Below, piece after piece: positions 27,313 to 35,841 of a DNA stretch of 64,000 nt. The position numbers and the translations under genes are program-made. Numbering within the stretch: the stretch's first letter is position 1; each line of letters opens with the position of its first letter. The stretch spans positions 8,422,001-8,486,000 of the forward strand of contig NZ_JAUSYQ010000002.1 in NCBI RefSeq assembly GCF_030816965.1, given 5' to 3'. The notes beneath the pieces were generated by a model. That model had not been told where the DNA came from and searched no databases. It saw only the letters and a list, made by a program, of their open reading frames with translations. The DNA is from Streptomyces canus. GTDB lineage: Bacteria; Actinomycetota; Actinomycetes; Streptomycetales; Streptomycetaceae.

Positions 27313-27654
27313 GTCAGGAACGGTGAAGTAGCCCACGAACGTGTCCCCGGGGGACCTGGTGGTGAAGGTCGCGGCCTGCGCGGTGCCGCCCTCCGCTCTC
27401 GCCGTGACCGTGTACTTGGTGCCCGAGTACGGTTCCTCGTCGAAGTCCACGTGGTCCTGGCGTCGTCGAGGGCCCCGCCAGTGTGGAGCGGTCGTTGCCG
27501 GTCACCTTCACGGAGGCCAGCGTGCCGTCGGTGACCGTGACCTGGACGGGCAGGAGAAGTCTGCCTTAGCGGTTGTCAGGACGACAGCGGCGAGCATCCC
27601 GCGCCGGGACCACCTCTCCCGCTGTGGCTCGGGCCGGTTCGATATGTGTGACAC
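27313..27654 (-). pseudogene. L,D-transpeptidase, N-terminal part (disrupted gene)
   Basis: Minus-strand remnants in three frames. From a GTG at 27654: RERWSRRGMLAAVVLTTA, a signal-peptide-like start whose lipobox is lost. After a frame change, QVTVTDGTLASVKVTGNDRS, and after another, YSGTKYTVTARAEGGTAQAA followed by TFTTRSPGDTFVGYFTVP, the immunoglobulin-like domain that precedes the catalytic domain in this family. The match stops where the TnpB-like element begins. Relative to intact homologues about 40-50 residues between GYFTVP and EIVGHWF are missing, so the insertion was accompanied by a deletion. Confidence 0.65.
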
Positions 27655-27781
27655 GCCCACGGCAGATCTTTCTGAGATTTCCACCTTTGCGGGTGCATCG
27701 AGCGCCTCGTACCTTGGCCGATCCGTTGAAACGGGGGACGACTGCCCTGAGATTCCGGTGAGAGACGTTGAGCGTGTGTGT

Positions 27782-27808
27782 GCCCGGGCGCTCACCGCGC
27801 GCCCGGGC
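27782..27808 (-). terminator. Hairpin downstream of the MMPL gene
   Basis: A perfect 10-bp G+C stem (27782-27791 with 27799-27808) with a seven-base loop lies 18 bases past the stop of the MMPL transporter gene. Confidence 0.65.
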
Positions 27809-27825
27809 GCCGACGGCCGGGGCCG

Positions 27826-29928
27826 TCAGACCTTCGTCGTCACCGACGGCTCGGCCGCAGCCCCCTCCCGCAGCCCGAACCGGTCGTGCACCCTGCGCAG
27901 CGGCCGGGGCGCCCACCAGGCGCTCCGGCCGAGCAGCGCCATGGTCGCCGGGACCAGCAGCATCCGTACGACCGTCGCGTCGATGAGCACCGCCAGGGTC
28001 AGGCCGAGGCCGATCTGGAGGATGGGGGAGAAGCCGCCGGTCATGAAGGCGCCGAACACGACCGCGAGGAGCAGGGCGGCGCAGGTGACGACCCGCCCGG
28101 AGCGGCGCAGCCCGGTCACCACGGCCTCCTGGTCGTCCCCGGTGCGCTGCCGGGTCTCCCGCATCCGGGCCAGGATGAACAGCTCGTAGTCCATGGCGAG
28201 CCCGAACGCGATCGACACGATCAGCGGCGGCGCGGTCAGGCTCAGCGCGCCCAGCCCCTCGCCGCCGAGCAGCCCGGCCCCGTGGCCGTCCTGGAAGACC
28301 CACACCACCACGCCGAGCGCCGCGCCCAGACTGAGCAGGGTGGTCGCGATCGTGCGCAGCGGGATCAGCACCGAGCCGGTGAAGGCGAACAGCAGGACGA
28401 AGATGCCGACCAGGACGGTCAGGGCCGCCCAGTGCGCCCGGTCGGCGAGCATCGCGCGGAAGTCGACCAGCCGGGCCGCGACCCCGGTCACCTCGGCGGG
28501 CTCGTCGTCGCGCACGTCCCGTACCCGCTCGACGAGGCCGGTGGCCGCCTTGCCGTCCACGCTGCCGGGCGGCTGCAACTCCACGACGGTGTTGCCGCCC
28601 GGCAGTGCGCGGGACTCGGAGTTCGGGACCAGGGCGCGGATGCGGTCGGCGGTCGCGGTGTCGGTGCCGGGCTTCAGGACGACGATCACGGGGGAGACGC
28701 CGGTGCCCTTCGGGAAGTGCGCGTCGACGGTGTCGTACAACTGCCGCGCCTCGGTGCCGGCCGGCAGTTGCCGGGCGTCGCCGATGGCGATCCGCATGCC
28801 GGTCACGGGCAGGGCGAGGAGCAGCAGGGCCGGGACGACGGTGACAAGGACGGCGATCCGGCGGCGTTGCGCGAAGCGGGCGAGGCGGGCGAAGAATCGG
28901 CCCTCGTCGTCCTGGGAGCGTGCCTTCGAGGGCCGGATCCTGCCCCCGAACCTCGCGAGCAGCGCGGGCAGCAGCGTGACCGCGGCCAGCATGTCGACCA
29001 CCACGACGGCGGCGACGGCCAGGCCCATGCTGCGCAGGAACACGCTCGGGAAGACCAGCAGGCCGGTCAGGCTGACGGCCACGGTGAGCCCGGAGAACAG
29101 CACGGTCCGGCCGGCCGCGTCGACCGTGCGGTGCACGGCCTCGATGACATCCTCGGTGCGCCGTCGCTCCTCGCGGAAGCGGACCAGCATCAACAGGGCG
29201 TAGTCGACGGCGAGTCCGAGGCCCAGCATGGTGGTGACCTGGATCGCGTACACCGAGATGTCGGTGACCTGGCTGAAGGCGAACAGCCCCAGGAAGGCAC
29301 CCGCGATGCCGCTCACCGCGATCACCAGCGGCAGCGCGGCGGCGCGCAGTCCGCCGAACACGACGAGCAGCAGGGCGAGGACGATCGGCAGGGAGATCAA
29401 CTCGGCGTTCTTCACGTCCTGTTGGGCGCGCTCGCCGAGCTGTCGCCCGAGCAGTTCGCCGCCGCTGACGTGGACGTCGGGCGCGTCGATCCGCTTGATG
29501 GTCTCGACGGCCGAGTCCGTCGCCTCCTCCTCGGCCTCGTCGCTCAGGCCGCCCTCGAAGGTGACGGGGACGACGAGGGCCTGCCCGTCCCGGGCGGTGA
29601 GACCGGGCGTGGTGTACGGATCCGGTACTGCGGCCACCCCGGCGATCCTCCGGACCTCGGTGACGGCCCGCCCGACCTGGGCGCGCAGGGCGGCGTCGGA
29701 TACCGGCGCGCCCGCGACGACCGCGGTGACGGACTCGCCGGTCGGGTCCACACCGGAGAGATAGTCGTCGGCCAGGTCGGACTCGGTGCCGGGCACGTCG
29801 GGCACGTCGTCGGAGAGGTCGGCGAAGACGCCCGTCCCGAGGCCGAAGCCCAGCAGCAGGAAGGCGGCCCAGAGGCCGATGACGGTCAGCGGGCGGCGGG
29901 TCGCTGCCCGGGCGAGGGTGGAGAGCAC
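27826..29928 (-). CDS. MMPL-family RND exporter
   Basis: 700 aa from a GTG at 29928 with GGGAGG upstream; the longer open frame is not supported. About 12 membrane segments in two halves, each opened by a large extracytoplasmic loop. The membrane motifs GLGLAVDYALLMLVRFREE and FGLAMDYELFILARMRE (G-x-x-x-D-Y) are the proton-relay segments of the family. MMPL proteins move lipids, lipopeptides or dyes across the membrane, driven by proton flow. Streptomyces members of this short type are often resistance exporters or lipid exporters; no biosynthetic genes adjoin. The gene diverges from a VOC gene, a combination also seen in drug resistance. Confidence 0.9.
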   Translation of the reverse strand: MLSTLARAATRRPLTVIGLWAAFLLLGFGLGTGVFADLSDDVPDVPGTESDLADDYLSGVDPTGESVTAVVAGAPVSDAALRAQVGRAVTEVRRIAGVAAVPDPYTTPGLTARDGQALVVPVTFEGGLSDEAEEEATDSAVETIKRIDAPDVHVSGGELLGRQLGERAQQDVKNAELISLPIVLALLLVVFGGLRAAALPLVIAVSGIAGAFLGLFAFSQVTDISVYAIQVTTMLGLGLAVDYALLMLVRFREERRRTEDVIEAVHRTVDAAGRTVLFSGLTVAVSLTGLLVFPSVFLRSMGLAVAAVVVVDMLAAVTLLPALLARFGGRIRPSKARSQDDEGRFFARLARFAQRRRIAVLVTVVPALLLLALPVTGMRIAIGDARQLPAGTEARQLYDTVDAHFPKGTGVSPVIVVLKPGTDTATADRIRALVPNSESRALPGGNTVVELQPPGSVDGKAATGLVERVRDVRDDEPAEVTGVAARLVDFRAMLADRAHWAALTVLVGIFVLLFAFTGSVLIPLRTIATTLLSLGAALGVVVWVFQDGHGAGLLGGEGLGALSLTAPPLIVSIAFGLAMDYELFILARMRETRQRTGDDQEAVVTGLRRSGRVVTCAALLLAVVFGAFMTGGFSPILQIGLGLTLAVLIDATVVRMLLVPATMALLGRSAWWAPRPLRRVHDRFGLREGAAAEPSVTTKV

Positions 29929-30122
29929 GGTCGCCTCCCGGCGAGTTGAGGAGTGATACCGCCCCAGGCTCGGGCCGCGGGCGTGGTCACCGGATCGCCG
30001 GGGCGGGCGGTTTCCGGGCCTCCGCCGTACGGGTGAGACGGGGTGCTTCCTCACTCCTCGGAGGGAGGAATCCCCGGTACCGATCGCGGGGTTGACCGAG
30101 CAGACACCATCGAGGAGGCCGT

Positions 30123-30530
30123 ATGTCCGAGGTACCACCCACCGTCCGTGAACTCCGGCTCGTCGTCACGGCGGAGGACTACGACGAGGCGCTGCGCTTC
30201 TACCGGGACGTCCTCGGGCTGTCCGAACGGGCCGCGTTCTCCTCGCCCGACGGGCGGGTCACCATTCTGGAGGCGGGGCGGGCGACGCTGGAGCTGACCG
30301 ACCCGAACCATGCGGCGTTCATCGACGAGGTCGAGGTGGGGCGGCGGGTCGCGGGGCACATCCGGGTGGCGTTCGAGGTGGACGACTCGGCTCTGACGAC
30401 GGCCAGGCTGGCGGAGGCCGGGGCGGAGGTGGTCGCCGAACCGACTCGTACGCCGTGGAACTCCCTGAACTCCCGCCTGGAGGCGCCCGGTTCGCTTCAG
30501 CTGACCCTCTTCACCGAACTCGGGGACTAG
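30123..30530 (+). CDS. VOC-superfamily protein (bleomycin-resistance/glyoxalase-like)
   Basis: 135 aa, GAGGAGG ribosome site. Pattern: RELRLVVTAEDYDEALRFYR followed by DVLGL, then GRVTILEAGRATLELTD, HIRVAFEVDDSALTTARLAEAGAEVVAEP and a final Gln-Leu-Thr-Leu-Phe. Could be a lyase, a dioxygenase or a drug-binding protein. The TAG stop codon is part of the CTAG that begins the mobile element at 30527. It diverges from the MMPL exporter. Confidence 0.8.
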   Translation: MSEVPPTVRELRLVVTAEDYDEALRFYRDVLGLSERAAFSSPDGRVTILEAGRATLELTDPNHAAFIDEVEVGRRVAGHIRVAFEVDDSALTTARLAEAGAEVVAEPTRTPWNSLNSRLEAPGSLQLTLFTELGD

Positions 30531-30711
30531 GCCCTGCCCGGCGGATCATGCCGACGTCGCGGGGTCTGGCACGCACATCTGCCGCGTTGTCGTCACTGTC
30601 CCCGACCTCTCGGCTTCGCTCGAGCGGGGGGACTCCCCCCATGACCCCGCTCACCTGCACTGATCAGGCACCGTCGCTTGAAGTCGGCCTGATCCGCCGG
30701 ACAGGCACTAG
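30527..30711. mobile_element. 185-bp MITE with CTAG at both ends, probably IS5-derived
   Basis: The two ends match as inverted repeats over 32 bases with 27 identities: 30527-30558 (CTAGGCCCTGCCCGGCGGAT...) and 30680-30711 read in reverse (CTAGTGCCTGTCCGGCGGAT...). The internal sequence has no open frame of note and includes G- and C-runs able to fold. CTAG is likely the duplicated 4-bp target (the Y-TA-R pattern of IS5-type insertion). The left CTAG supplies the TAG stop of the VOC gene and the right CTAG the TAG stop of the response regulator gene, so before insertion the two genes probably ended tail to tail on one CTAG. Confidence 0.8.
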
Positions 30712-31376
30712 GGAGAACCCGGCGCCACCAGACCCGTCTCGTACGCGCAGATCACCGCCTGGACCCGGTCCCGCAGGCCCAGCTTGCCCAGGACGTTGCT
30801 GACATGGGTCTTCACCGTGTGCTCGCTCACGAACAGCGTCGTGGCGATCTCCGCGTTGGACAGGCCCCGCGCCAGCATCCGCAGGGTCTCCACCTCGCGG
30901 GCCGTCAGGACGTCCAGGCGGTCGGGGGTGGCCCCGGTGGCGGCCTCCTCGTGGCGGCGGCGCACGATGTCCGCGACCAGGCGGCGGGTAATGGTCGGCG
31001 CGAGCAAGGAGTCGCCGCCCGCGACCACCCGGACCGCGTGCACGAGGTCGTCCCGGCGCACGTCCTTGAGGAGGAAGCCGCTGGCCCCCGCGTAGAGCGC
31101 GTCGTACACGTACTCGTCGAGGTCGAACGTGGTCAGCATGACCACCTTGCAGCTCGACTGCGCGCACACCCGCCGGGCCGCCTCCAGGCCGTCCATGACC
31201 GGCATCCGGATGTCGAGGAGCAGCACGCCGGGGGTGTGCCGGCGCACCGCGTCGACCGCCTCGGCGCCGTCCCCGGCCTCGGCGACCACCTCGATGTCCT
31301 GCTGCGCCTCCAGGATCATGCTGAAGCCGCTGCGGACCAGTTCCTGGTCGTCGGCGACGACCACCCGGATGCTCAC
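30708..31376 (-). CDS. NarL/LuxR-type response regulator
   Basis: 222 aa from a GTG overlapping the kinase stop (GTGA). Receiver domain with VVVADDQELVRSGFSM and phosphorylation site Asp55 in VLLLDIRMPVMDGLEA, Lys in GFLLKDVRRDDLV. C-terminal LuxR helix-turn-helix: LTAREVETLRMLARGLSNAE then IATTLFVSEHTVKTHVSNVL. Forms a two-component pair with the upstream kinase. Its stop codon lies in the right end of the MITE. Target genes are not evident. Confidence 0.93.
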   Translation of the reverse strand: MSIRVVVADDQELVRSGFSMILEAQQDIEVVAEAGDGAEAVDAVRRHTPGVLLLDIRMPVMDGLEAARRVCAQSSCKVVMLTTFDLDEYVYDALYAGASGFLLKDVRRDDLVHAVRVVAGGDSLLAPTITRRLVADIVRRRHEEAATGATPDRLDVLTAREVETLRMLARGLSNAEIATTLFVSEHTVKTHVSNVLGKLGLRDRVQAVICAYETGLVAPGSP

Positions 31377-32569
31377 CCGAGGGCCGCTTCCCGGTCCGCG
31401 CCGGCGGGGAGTCGTACGACGACCCGGAAGCCCCCCTCCGGACCCGTCCCGGTCTCCGCGCTGCCTCCGCAGGCGGCCGCGCGTTCCCTGAGGCCGATCA
31501 GTCCGTGCCCGCCGTCCGAGCGGCCCGGCCCTCTGCCGTCGTCGGTCACCGTGAGGGTCAACTCGTCCTCCGCCCAGTCGAGTTCCACCTGTGCGGAGGC
31601 AGCGTACGCGTGCTTCACCGTGTTGGTCAGGGCTTCCTGCACCGCGCGGTAGGCGGCGACCTCGGTGTCCGGGGGGAGGGGGCGCGGTCGGCCGCGTACG
31701 CTCAACCCGACGTGCAGCCCCGTCGAGTCGGAGACCTGCCGGACCAGGCCGGGCAGTCCGGCGAGGTCCGGCTGGGGCAGCCTGACGGCACCGCCACGGC
31801 GCTCCTCCTCCTTCAACACCCCCAGGATCCGCCGCAGTTGGGCCATCGCGTCGCGTCCGCTGGCCGCGATCGCGTCGAACGCCGCCTCGGCGCGGTCCGG
31901 ATCGCTGCGCACCACGACCGGACCCGCCTCCGCCTGGACGACCATCAGGCTCACCGCGTGCGCGAGGATGTCGTGCATGTCCCGGGCGATCCGGGACCGT
32001 TCCTGGGCGATGGCCCGCGCGGTCTCCGCGGCCCGTTCCCGCTCCAGCCGCCCGGCCCGGTCCTCGACGGCGGCGGTGTACGCGCGCTGGACGCGGGCCA
32101 GTACGCCGAGGCCGTAGGCGCAGATCATGCCGGTGAGGTGGAAGGCGTACTCGAAGGGCTCGGAGTGCTCCTTGTGCTGCATGGTCAGCACGGCCCCGAG
32201 CAGCCAGCTCGCCAGCATCGTGCGGCGCTGCCAGGCCAGGCCCTGGGCGGCCATCGTGTAAAGGACGACGAAGCCGCCGTAGAGCACGTCGGGCGGTGGC
32301 GCGTGGTAGTAGGCCATCGCGGTGGTGGCCGCCGAGACCGCCAGGGCGCACGTGTAGGGGGAGCGGCGCCGCCGGACGAGGGGGACGGCGGTGGCGGCCC
32401 CCAGCAGCCAGCCCACCAGGCTCAGGCGGTCGTCCCCCTCGTCCGGGAACATCCACTGCAGGGACACGGCGAACAGCACCAGCACGGCGAGCGCGCTGTC
32501 GACGACGTACGGGTTCGTCGTCCTCAGACGGGTCACGACGGGGGCGTACCAGGACCGGGCTGCGGACAT
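31373..32569 (-). CDS. Sensor histidine kinase (HisKA_3 type)
   Basis: 398 aa. Four to six hydrophobic segments in the first about 160 residues with short loops, so it senses in or at the membrane. A coiled stretch (EDRAGRLERERAAETARAIA) leads to the H-box ERSRIARDMHDILAHAVSLM with His199. ATP-binding domain: YRAVQEALTNTVKHAYA (N-box) and TDDGRGPGRSDGGHGLIGLR (G-box). Typical of Streptomyces NarX/DesK-like kinases. Translationally coupled to the response regulator. Confidence 0.92.
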   Translation of the reverse strand: MSAARSWYAPVVTRLRTTNPYVVDSALAVLVLFAVSLQWMFPDEGDDRLSLVGWLLGAATAVPLVRRRRSPYTCALAVSAATTAMAYYHAPPPDVLYGGFVVLYTMAAQGLAWQRRTMLASWLLGAVLTMQHKEHSEPFEYAFHLTGMICAYGLGVLARVQRAYTAAVEDRAGRLERERAAETARAIAQERSRIARDMHDILAHAVSLMVVQAEAGPVVVRSDPDRAEAAFDAIAASGRDAMAQLRRILGVLKEEERRGGAVRLPQPDLAGLPGLVRQVSDSTGLHVGLSVRGRPRPLPPDTEVAAYRAVQEALTNTVKHAYAASAQVELDWAEDELTLTVTDDGRGPGRSDGGHGLIGLRERAAACGGSAETGTGPEGGFRVVVRLPAGADREAALG

Positions 32570-32627
32570 GAGCGGCTCCTCGGGGCCGGGGCCGTTCCAG
32601 TATCACGACGCCGACGCGGCCGGGACC

Positions 32628-33413
32628 TCACCGGTGAGAGGGATATCCGGCACCCGAACGGGGCGGGACCGTGGGCTGCCAGCCCAGTGCCCGCGAGATC
32701 CCGAGTGCCGCGAGCCGTACCGCGGGGATCAACGCCGGCACCTGGGCGTCGGCCTGGGGCACCACGACCGACACGGCAGCGACCACCGTCCCGTCGGGTC
32801 CGCACACTGGGGCGGCCACGGAGAGGGCGTCGTCGGTGACCTGACGACTGCTCACCGCGACGCCGGTGCGCCGGACCTCGGCGAGCACCCGGCGCAGTCT
32901 CGCTGGTTCGGCGATCGTGTACGGCGTGAAGACGGCGAGCGGGGTCGCGCAGTACTCCTCCTGCTCCCACGGCTCGCAGTGCGCCAGCAGCACCAGGCCG
33001 ACCCCGGTGGCGTGCAGCGGCCAGCGCGCCCCCACCCTGATGTGCACGCCGACCGACGAACGCCCGGCGATCCACTCGATGTAGACGACGTCCGAGCCGT
33101 CCCGCACCGCCAACTGCACGTTCTCGTGCGTGGCCTCGTACAGGTCCTCCAGATACGGCAGTGCGAGCTGCCTGAGCGCGACCCCGCGCGGCGCGAGCGC
33201 GGCGACCTCCCACAGCCGCAGCCCGACGTGGTAGACGCCGGCGTCGTCCCGCTCCAGAGCGCCCCAGTCGGTCAGCGCGCCCACCAGCCGGTGGGTGGTG
33301 GTCAGGGTCAGCCCCGCGCGCCGGCTGATGTCGGTCAGGGACAGCGCCGGGTGGTCGTGGTCGAAGGCGGCGAGCACGGACAGCAGCCGGTCCGGCGCGG
33401 AACGCAGTGTCAT
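32628..33413 (-). CDS. IclR-family transcriptional regulator
   Basis: 261 aa from the ATG at 33413, which overlaps the MarR gene's stop. N-terminal winged helix: LSVLAAFDHDHPALSLTDIS then RRAGLTLTTTHRLVGALTDWG. C-terminal effector domain: VQLAVRDGSDVVYIEWIAG, HATGVGLVLLAHCEPWEQ, and SVAAPVCGPDGTVVAAVSV, all typical. The longer open frame upstream lies over the MarR gene. As it is coupled to a MarR gene and diverges from a CoA-type catabolic operon, both may regulate that operon. Confidence 0.9.
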   Translation of the reverse strand: MTLRSAPDRLLSVLAAFDHDHPALSLTDISRRAGLTLTTTHRLVGALTDWGALERDDAGVYHVGLRLWEVAALAPRGVALRQLALPYLEDLYEATHENVQLAVRDGSDVVYIEWIAGRSSVGVHIRVGARWPLHATGVGLVLLAHCEPWEQEEYCATPLAVFTPYTIAEPARLRRVLAEVRRTGVAVSSRQVTDDALSVAAPVCGPDGTVVAAVSVVVPQADAQVPALIPAVRLAALGISRALGWQPTVPPRSGAGYPSHR

Positions 33414-33829
33414 GGCTGGTCGGCGACTCTCAGCAGGAGGGCCTGGAGCGTCTCGCGCTCGGCGGGGTCGAGCGGGGCGAGCAGGTCGTTGGTCACCCGT
33501 CGGCCGGCCTCGTCGGTGCCGCGCAGGAAGCCGCGGCCGTCCTCGGTGAGCACGACGATCTTGCTGCGGCGGTCGTCGGGGGAGGGGCGGCGCTCGGTCA
33601 GGCCCAGTTTCTCCAGGTCGTCGACCAGGCCGACGATCGCGCTGGGGTCGTAGCCGAGCCGGGTGCTCAGCTCCCGCTGGAGGGCGCCCGCGGACCCGGC
33701 GAGATAGCGCAGCACCGCGTAGTGGCGCAGTCGCAGCCCCGACTCCTGGAGGAACGTGTTGAACAACTGACCCGAGCGCAGGCCCAGGCGGTACAGCAGA
33801 TAACCGGTGTCCGCGTGCAGCCCGCGCAT
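33410..33829 (-). CDS. MarR-family transcriptional regulator
   Basis: 139 aa, ATG preceded by GGAGGA. Winged-helix pattern: LRLRHYAVLRYLAGSAGALQ, RLGYDPSAIVGLVDDLEKLG, LTERRPSPDDRRSKIVVLTED, the last two being recognition helix and wing with the D-x-R motif. Related proteins are repressors for aromatic or phenolic compound catabolism. The gene diverges from the SDR operon at 34027; the stretch 33941-33968, overlapping that operon's promoter, is a likely binding site. Confidence 0.88.
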   Translation of the reverse strand: MRGLHADTGYLLYRLGLRSGQLFNTFLQESGLRLRHYAVLRYLAGSAGALQRELSTRLGYDPSAIVGLVDDLEKLGLTERRPSPDDRRSKIVVLTEDGRGFLRGTDEAGRRVTNDLLAPLDPAERETLQALLLRVADQP

Positions 33830-33949
33830 CCACGGCTCCTCCGAGTCGATGGTCTTCGGGGTGACGTGCTGGCGTGTGATGGCGGGCTCCTCGTGCTCGG
33901 TGTGTCAGGGAGATTCCAGCATGACGCACCCGAAGGTCTCCAACAACTA

Positions 33950-33978
33950 TTGACGTCACCAATTATTGCTCTTAGCTT
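33950..33978 (+). promoter_or_regulatory. Strong predicted promoter of the SDR-CoA ligase operon
   Basis: TTGACG (33950-33955), 17-base spacer, TAGCTT (33973-33978): close to the vegetative sigma consensus. The surrounding sequence is unusually A+T-rich and contains a direct repeat of (A)-C/T-TATTG at 33946-33951 and 33963-33968, which may be the MarR site. Expected start near 33985, about 40 bases before the GTG. Confidence 0.65.
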
Positions 33979-34026
33979 CGATCTCGTAGCCGCACCCCAT
34001 GTGAACCCGTGTGAAGGGACCCGCTC

Positions 34027-34944
34027 GTGTCCAGCATCGATCTCTCCGGCAAGGTCGCCGTCGTCACCGGCAGCGGCCGGGGCCTCGGCCTCGCCTACGC
34101 GCACGCCCTCGCCGCCCACGGCGCCTCCGTGGTCGTCAACGACGTCGACGAGGCGGTCGCCGAGCAGGCCGTGAAGTCCATCGCGGAGGCGGGCGGCACC
34201 GCCGTCGCCGAGGTGGTCCCGGTCGGCACCACCGAGGCCGCCGAGCGGCTGGTGGGCCGGGCGGTGGAGGAGTTCGGACGGCTCGACATCCTGGTCACCA
34301 ACGCGGGCATCCTGCGTGACAAGGTGCTGTGGAAGATGACCGACGACGACTTCGACGCGGTGATCACCACCCACCTCAAGGGCACCTTCACCTGCGCCCG
34401 TGCCGCCGCGGTCCGGATGCGTGAACAGGGCGAGGGCGGCTCCCTGATCCTGGTCGGCTCCCCGGCCGGGCAGCGCGGCAACTTCGGGCAGACGAACTAC
34501 GCCGCCGCCAAGGCCGGGATCGCCGCCTTCGCCCGTACCTGGTCCATGGAACTGGGCCGCGCCGGCATCACCGTCAACGCGATCGTGCCGGTCGCGGCCA
34601 CCGCGATGACCGAGACCATCCCCGCCTTCGCCCCGTACATCGAGGCCATGAGGAACGGCGAGCCGCTCCCGGACTTCCTCCGCAAGGGCGAGGGCTTCGG
34701 CACCCCCGAGGACTGCGCGGCCCTCGTCCCCTTCCTCGCCTCCGAGGCCGCCCGGGGCATCACCGGGCAGGCCATCGGCATCGGCGGCGACAAGGTGGCA
34801 CTCTGGTCCCATCCGCAGGAGATCAGGGCGGCCTACGCCGACGGCGGCTGGACCGCCGACACCCTGGCCGACGCCTTCCCGACGTCGGTGGGCGCCGAAC
34901 TCCAGACGGTCGGCATCCCGGCACCGAAGCTTCCGGAGGCGTGA
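34027..34944 (+). CDS. SDR-family oxidoreductase (FabG/HSD17B4-like)
   Basis: 305 aa, GTG start. Coenzyme motif KVAVVTGSGRGLGLAYAHAL with Asp after the second strand (VVVNDVDE, NAD preference), ILVTNAGILRDKVLWKMTDD, Ser in LILVGSPAGQRGN and NYAAAKAG. This matches the subgroup of 3-hydroxyacyl-CoA dehydrogenases of peroxisomal multifunctional type, usually found with MaoC hydratases, as here. First gene of a four-gene operon. Substrate probably a branched or cyclic acyl-CoA; not determined. Confidence 0.88.
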   Translation: MSSIDLSGKVAVVTGSGRGLGLAYAHALAAHGASVVVNDVDEAVAEQAVKSIAEAGGTAVAEVVPVGTTEAAERLVGRAVEEFGRLDILVTNAGILRDKVLWKMTDDDFDAVITTHLKGTFTCARAAAVRMREQGEGGSLILVGSPAGQRGNFGQTNYAAAKAGIAAFARTWSMELGRAGITVNAIVPVAATAMTETIPAFAPYIEAMRNGEPLPDFLRKGEGFGTPEDCAALVPFLASEAARGITGQAIGIGGDKVALWSHPQEIRAAYADGGWTADTLADAFPTSVGAELQTVGIPAPKLPEA

Positions 34945-35831
34945 TGGACCTCTCCATGAACGTCGAGGACCTGGTCGCGATCGATGTCCACACCCACGCG
35001 GAGGTGTCCTCCAAGGGCCACTCCTCCCTGGACGACGACCTGCACGACGCCTCCTCGGCCTACTTCAAGGTCGAGGGCAAGCGGAAGCCGACCTTGGAGG
35101 AGACCGCCGCCTACTACCGCGAGCGGAAGATGGCCGCCGTGATCTTCACGGTGGACGCCGAGTCCGCGACCGGCACGGCGCCGGTCCCGAACGAGGAGGT
35201 CGCCGAAGCGGCGGCCGCCAACTCCGACGTGCTGATCCCCTTCGCCTCCATCGACCCCTTCCGCGGCAAGGCGGGCGTGAAGCAGGCCCGCCGCCTGGTC
35301 GAGGAGTACGGGGTGAAGGGCTTCAAGTTCCACCCCAGCATCCAGGGCTTCTTCCCCAACGACCGCTCGGTGGCCTATGCCCTCTACGAGGTCATCGAGG
35401 AGACCGGCACCATCGCCCTCTTCCACACCGGCCAGACCGGCATCGGCGCGGGGGTCCCCGGCGGGGGCGGCATCCGCCTGAAGTACTCCAACCCGCTCCA
35501 CGTCGACGACGTGGCGGCCGACTTCCCGCACCTGAAGATCATCCTGGCGCACCCGTCCTTCCCCTGGCAGGACGAGGCCCTCGCCGTCGCCACGCACAAG
35601 CCGGGCGTGCACATCGACCTGTCCGGCTGGTCGCCGAAGTACTTCCCGCCGCAGCTCGTGCAGTACGCGAACACCCTGCTCAAGGACAAGGTCCTCTTCG
35701 GCTCCGACTTCCCCGTCCTCACCCCCGACCGCTGGCTCGCCGACTTCGAGAAGCTGTCGATCAAGGACGAGGTGAAGCCGAAGATCCTCAAGGAGAACGC
35801 CGCCCGTCTGCTCGGGCTCACCAAGCCATAA
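34944..35831 (+). CDS. Amidohydrolase-2 family metal enzyme (ACMSD-like)
   Basis: 295 aa; the ATG overlaps the previous stop by one base. Metal ligands: AIDVHTHAE (His-x-His) near residue 14, GVKGFKFHPSIQGFFP, IILAHPSFPWQDEA and VLFGSDFPVLTPDRW with the C-terminal Asp. The family decarboxylates or hydrates carboxylic acids such as aminocarboxymuconate semialdehyde, 6-methylsalicylate or resorcylate. In this operon it could act on an aromatic acid or ring-cleavage product before CoA activation. Confidence 0.85.
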   Translation: MDLSMNVEDLVAIDVHTHAEVSSKGHSSLDDDLHDASSAYFKVEGKRKPTLEETAAYYRERKMAAVIFTVDAESATGTAPVPNEEVAEAAAANSDVLIPFASIDPFRGKAGVKQARRLVEEYGVKGFKFHPSIQGFFPNDRSVAYALYEVIEETGTIALFHTGQTGIGAGVPGGGGIRLKYSNPLHVDDVAADFPHLKIILAHPSFPWQDEALAVATHKPGVHIDLSGWSPKYFPPQLVQYANTLLKDKVLFGSDFPVLTPDRWLADFEKLSIKDEVKPKILKENAARLLGLTKP

Positions 35832-35841
35832 GGGGCCTCAG

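Noticed and set aside
27508..27795. 95-codon minus-strand frame upstream of the MMPL gene region
   Set aside because: Only its central part (signal-peptide-like) is meaningful, as the start of the broken L,D-transpeptidase gene; the rest is read-through in a shifted frame.
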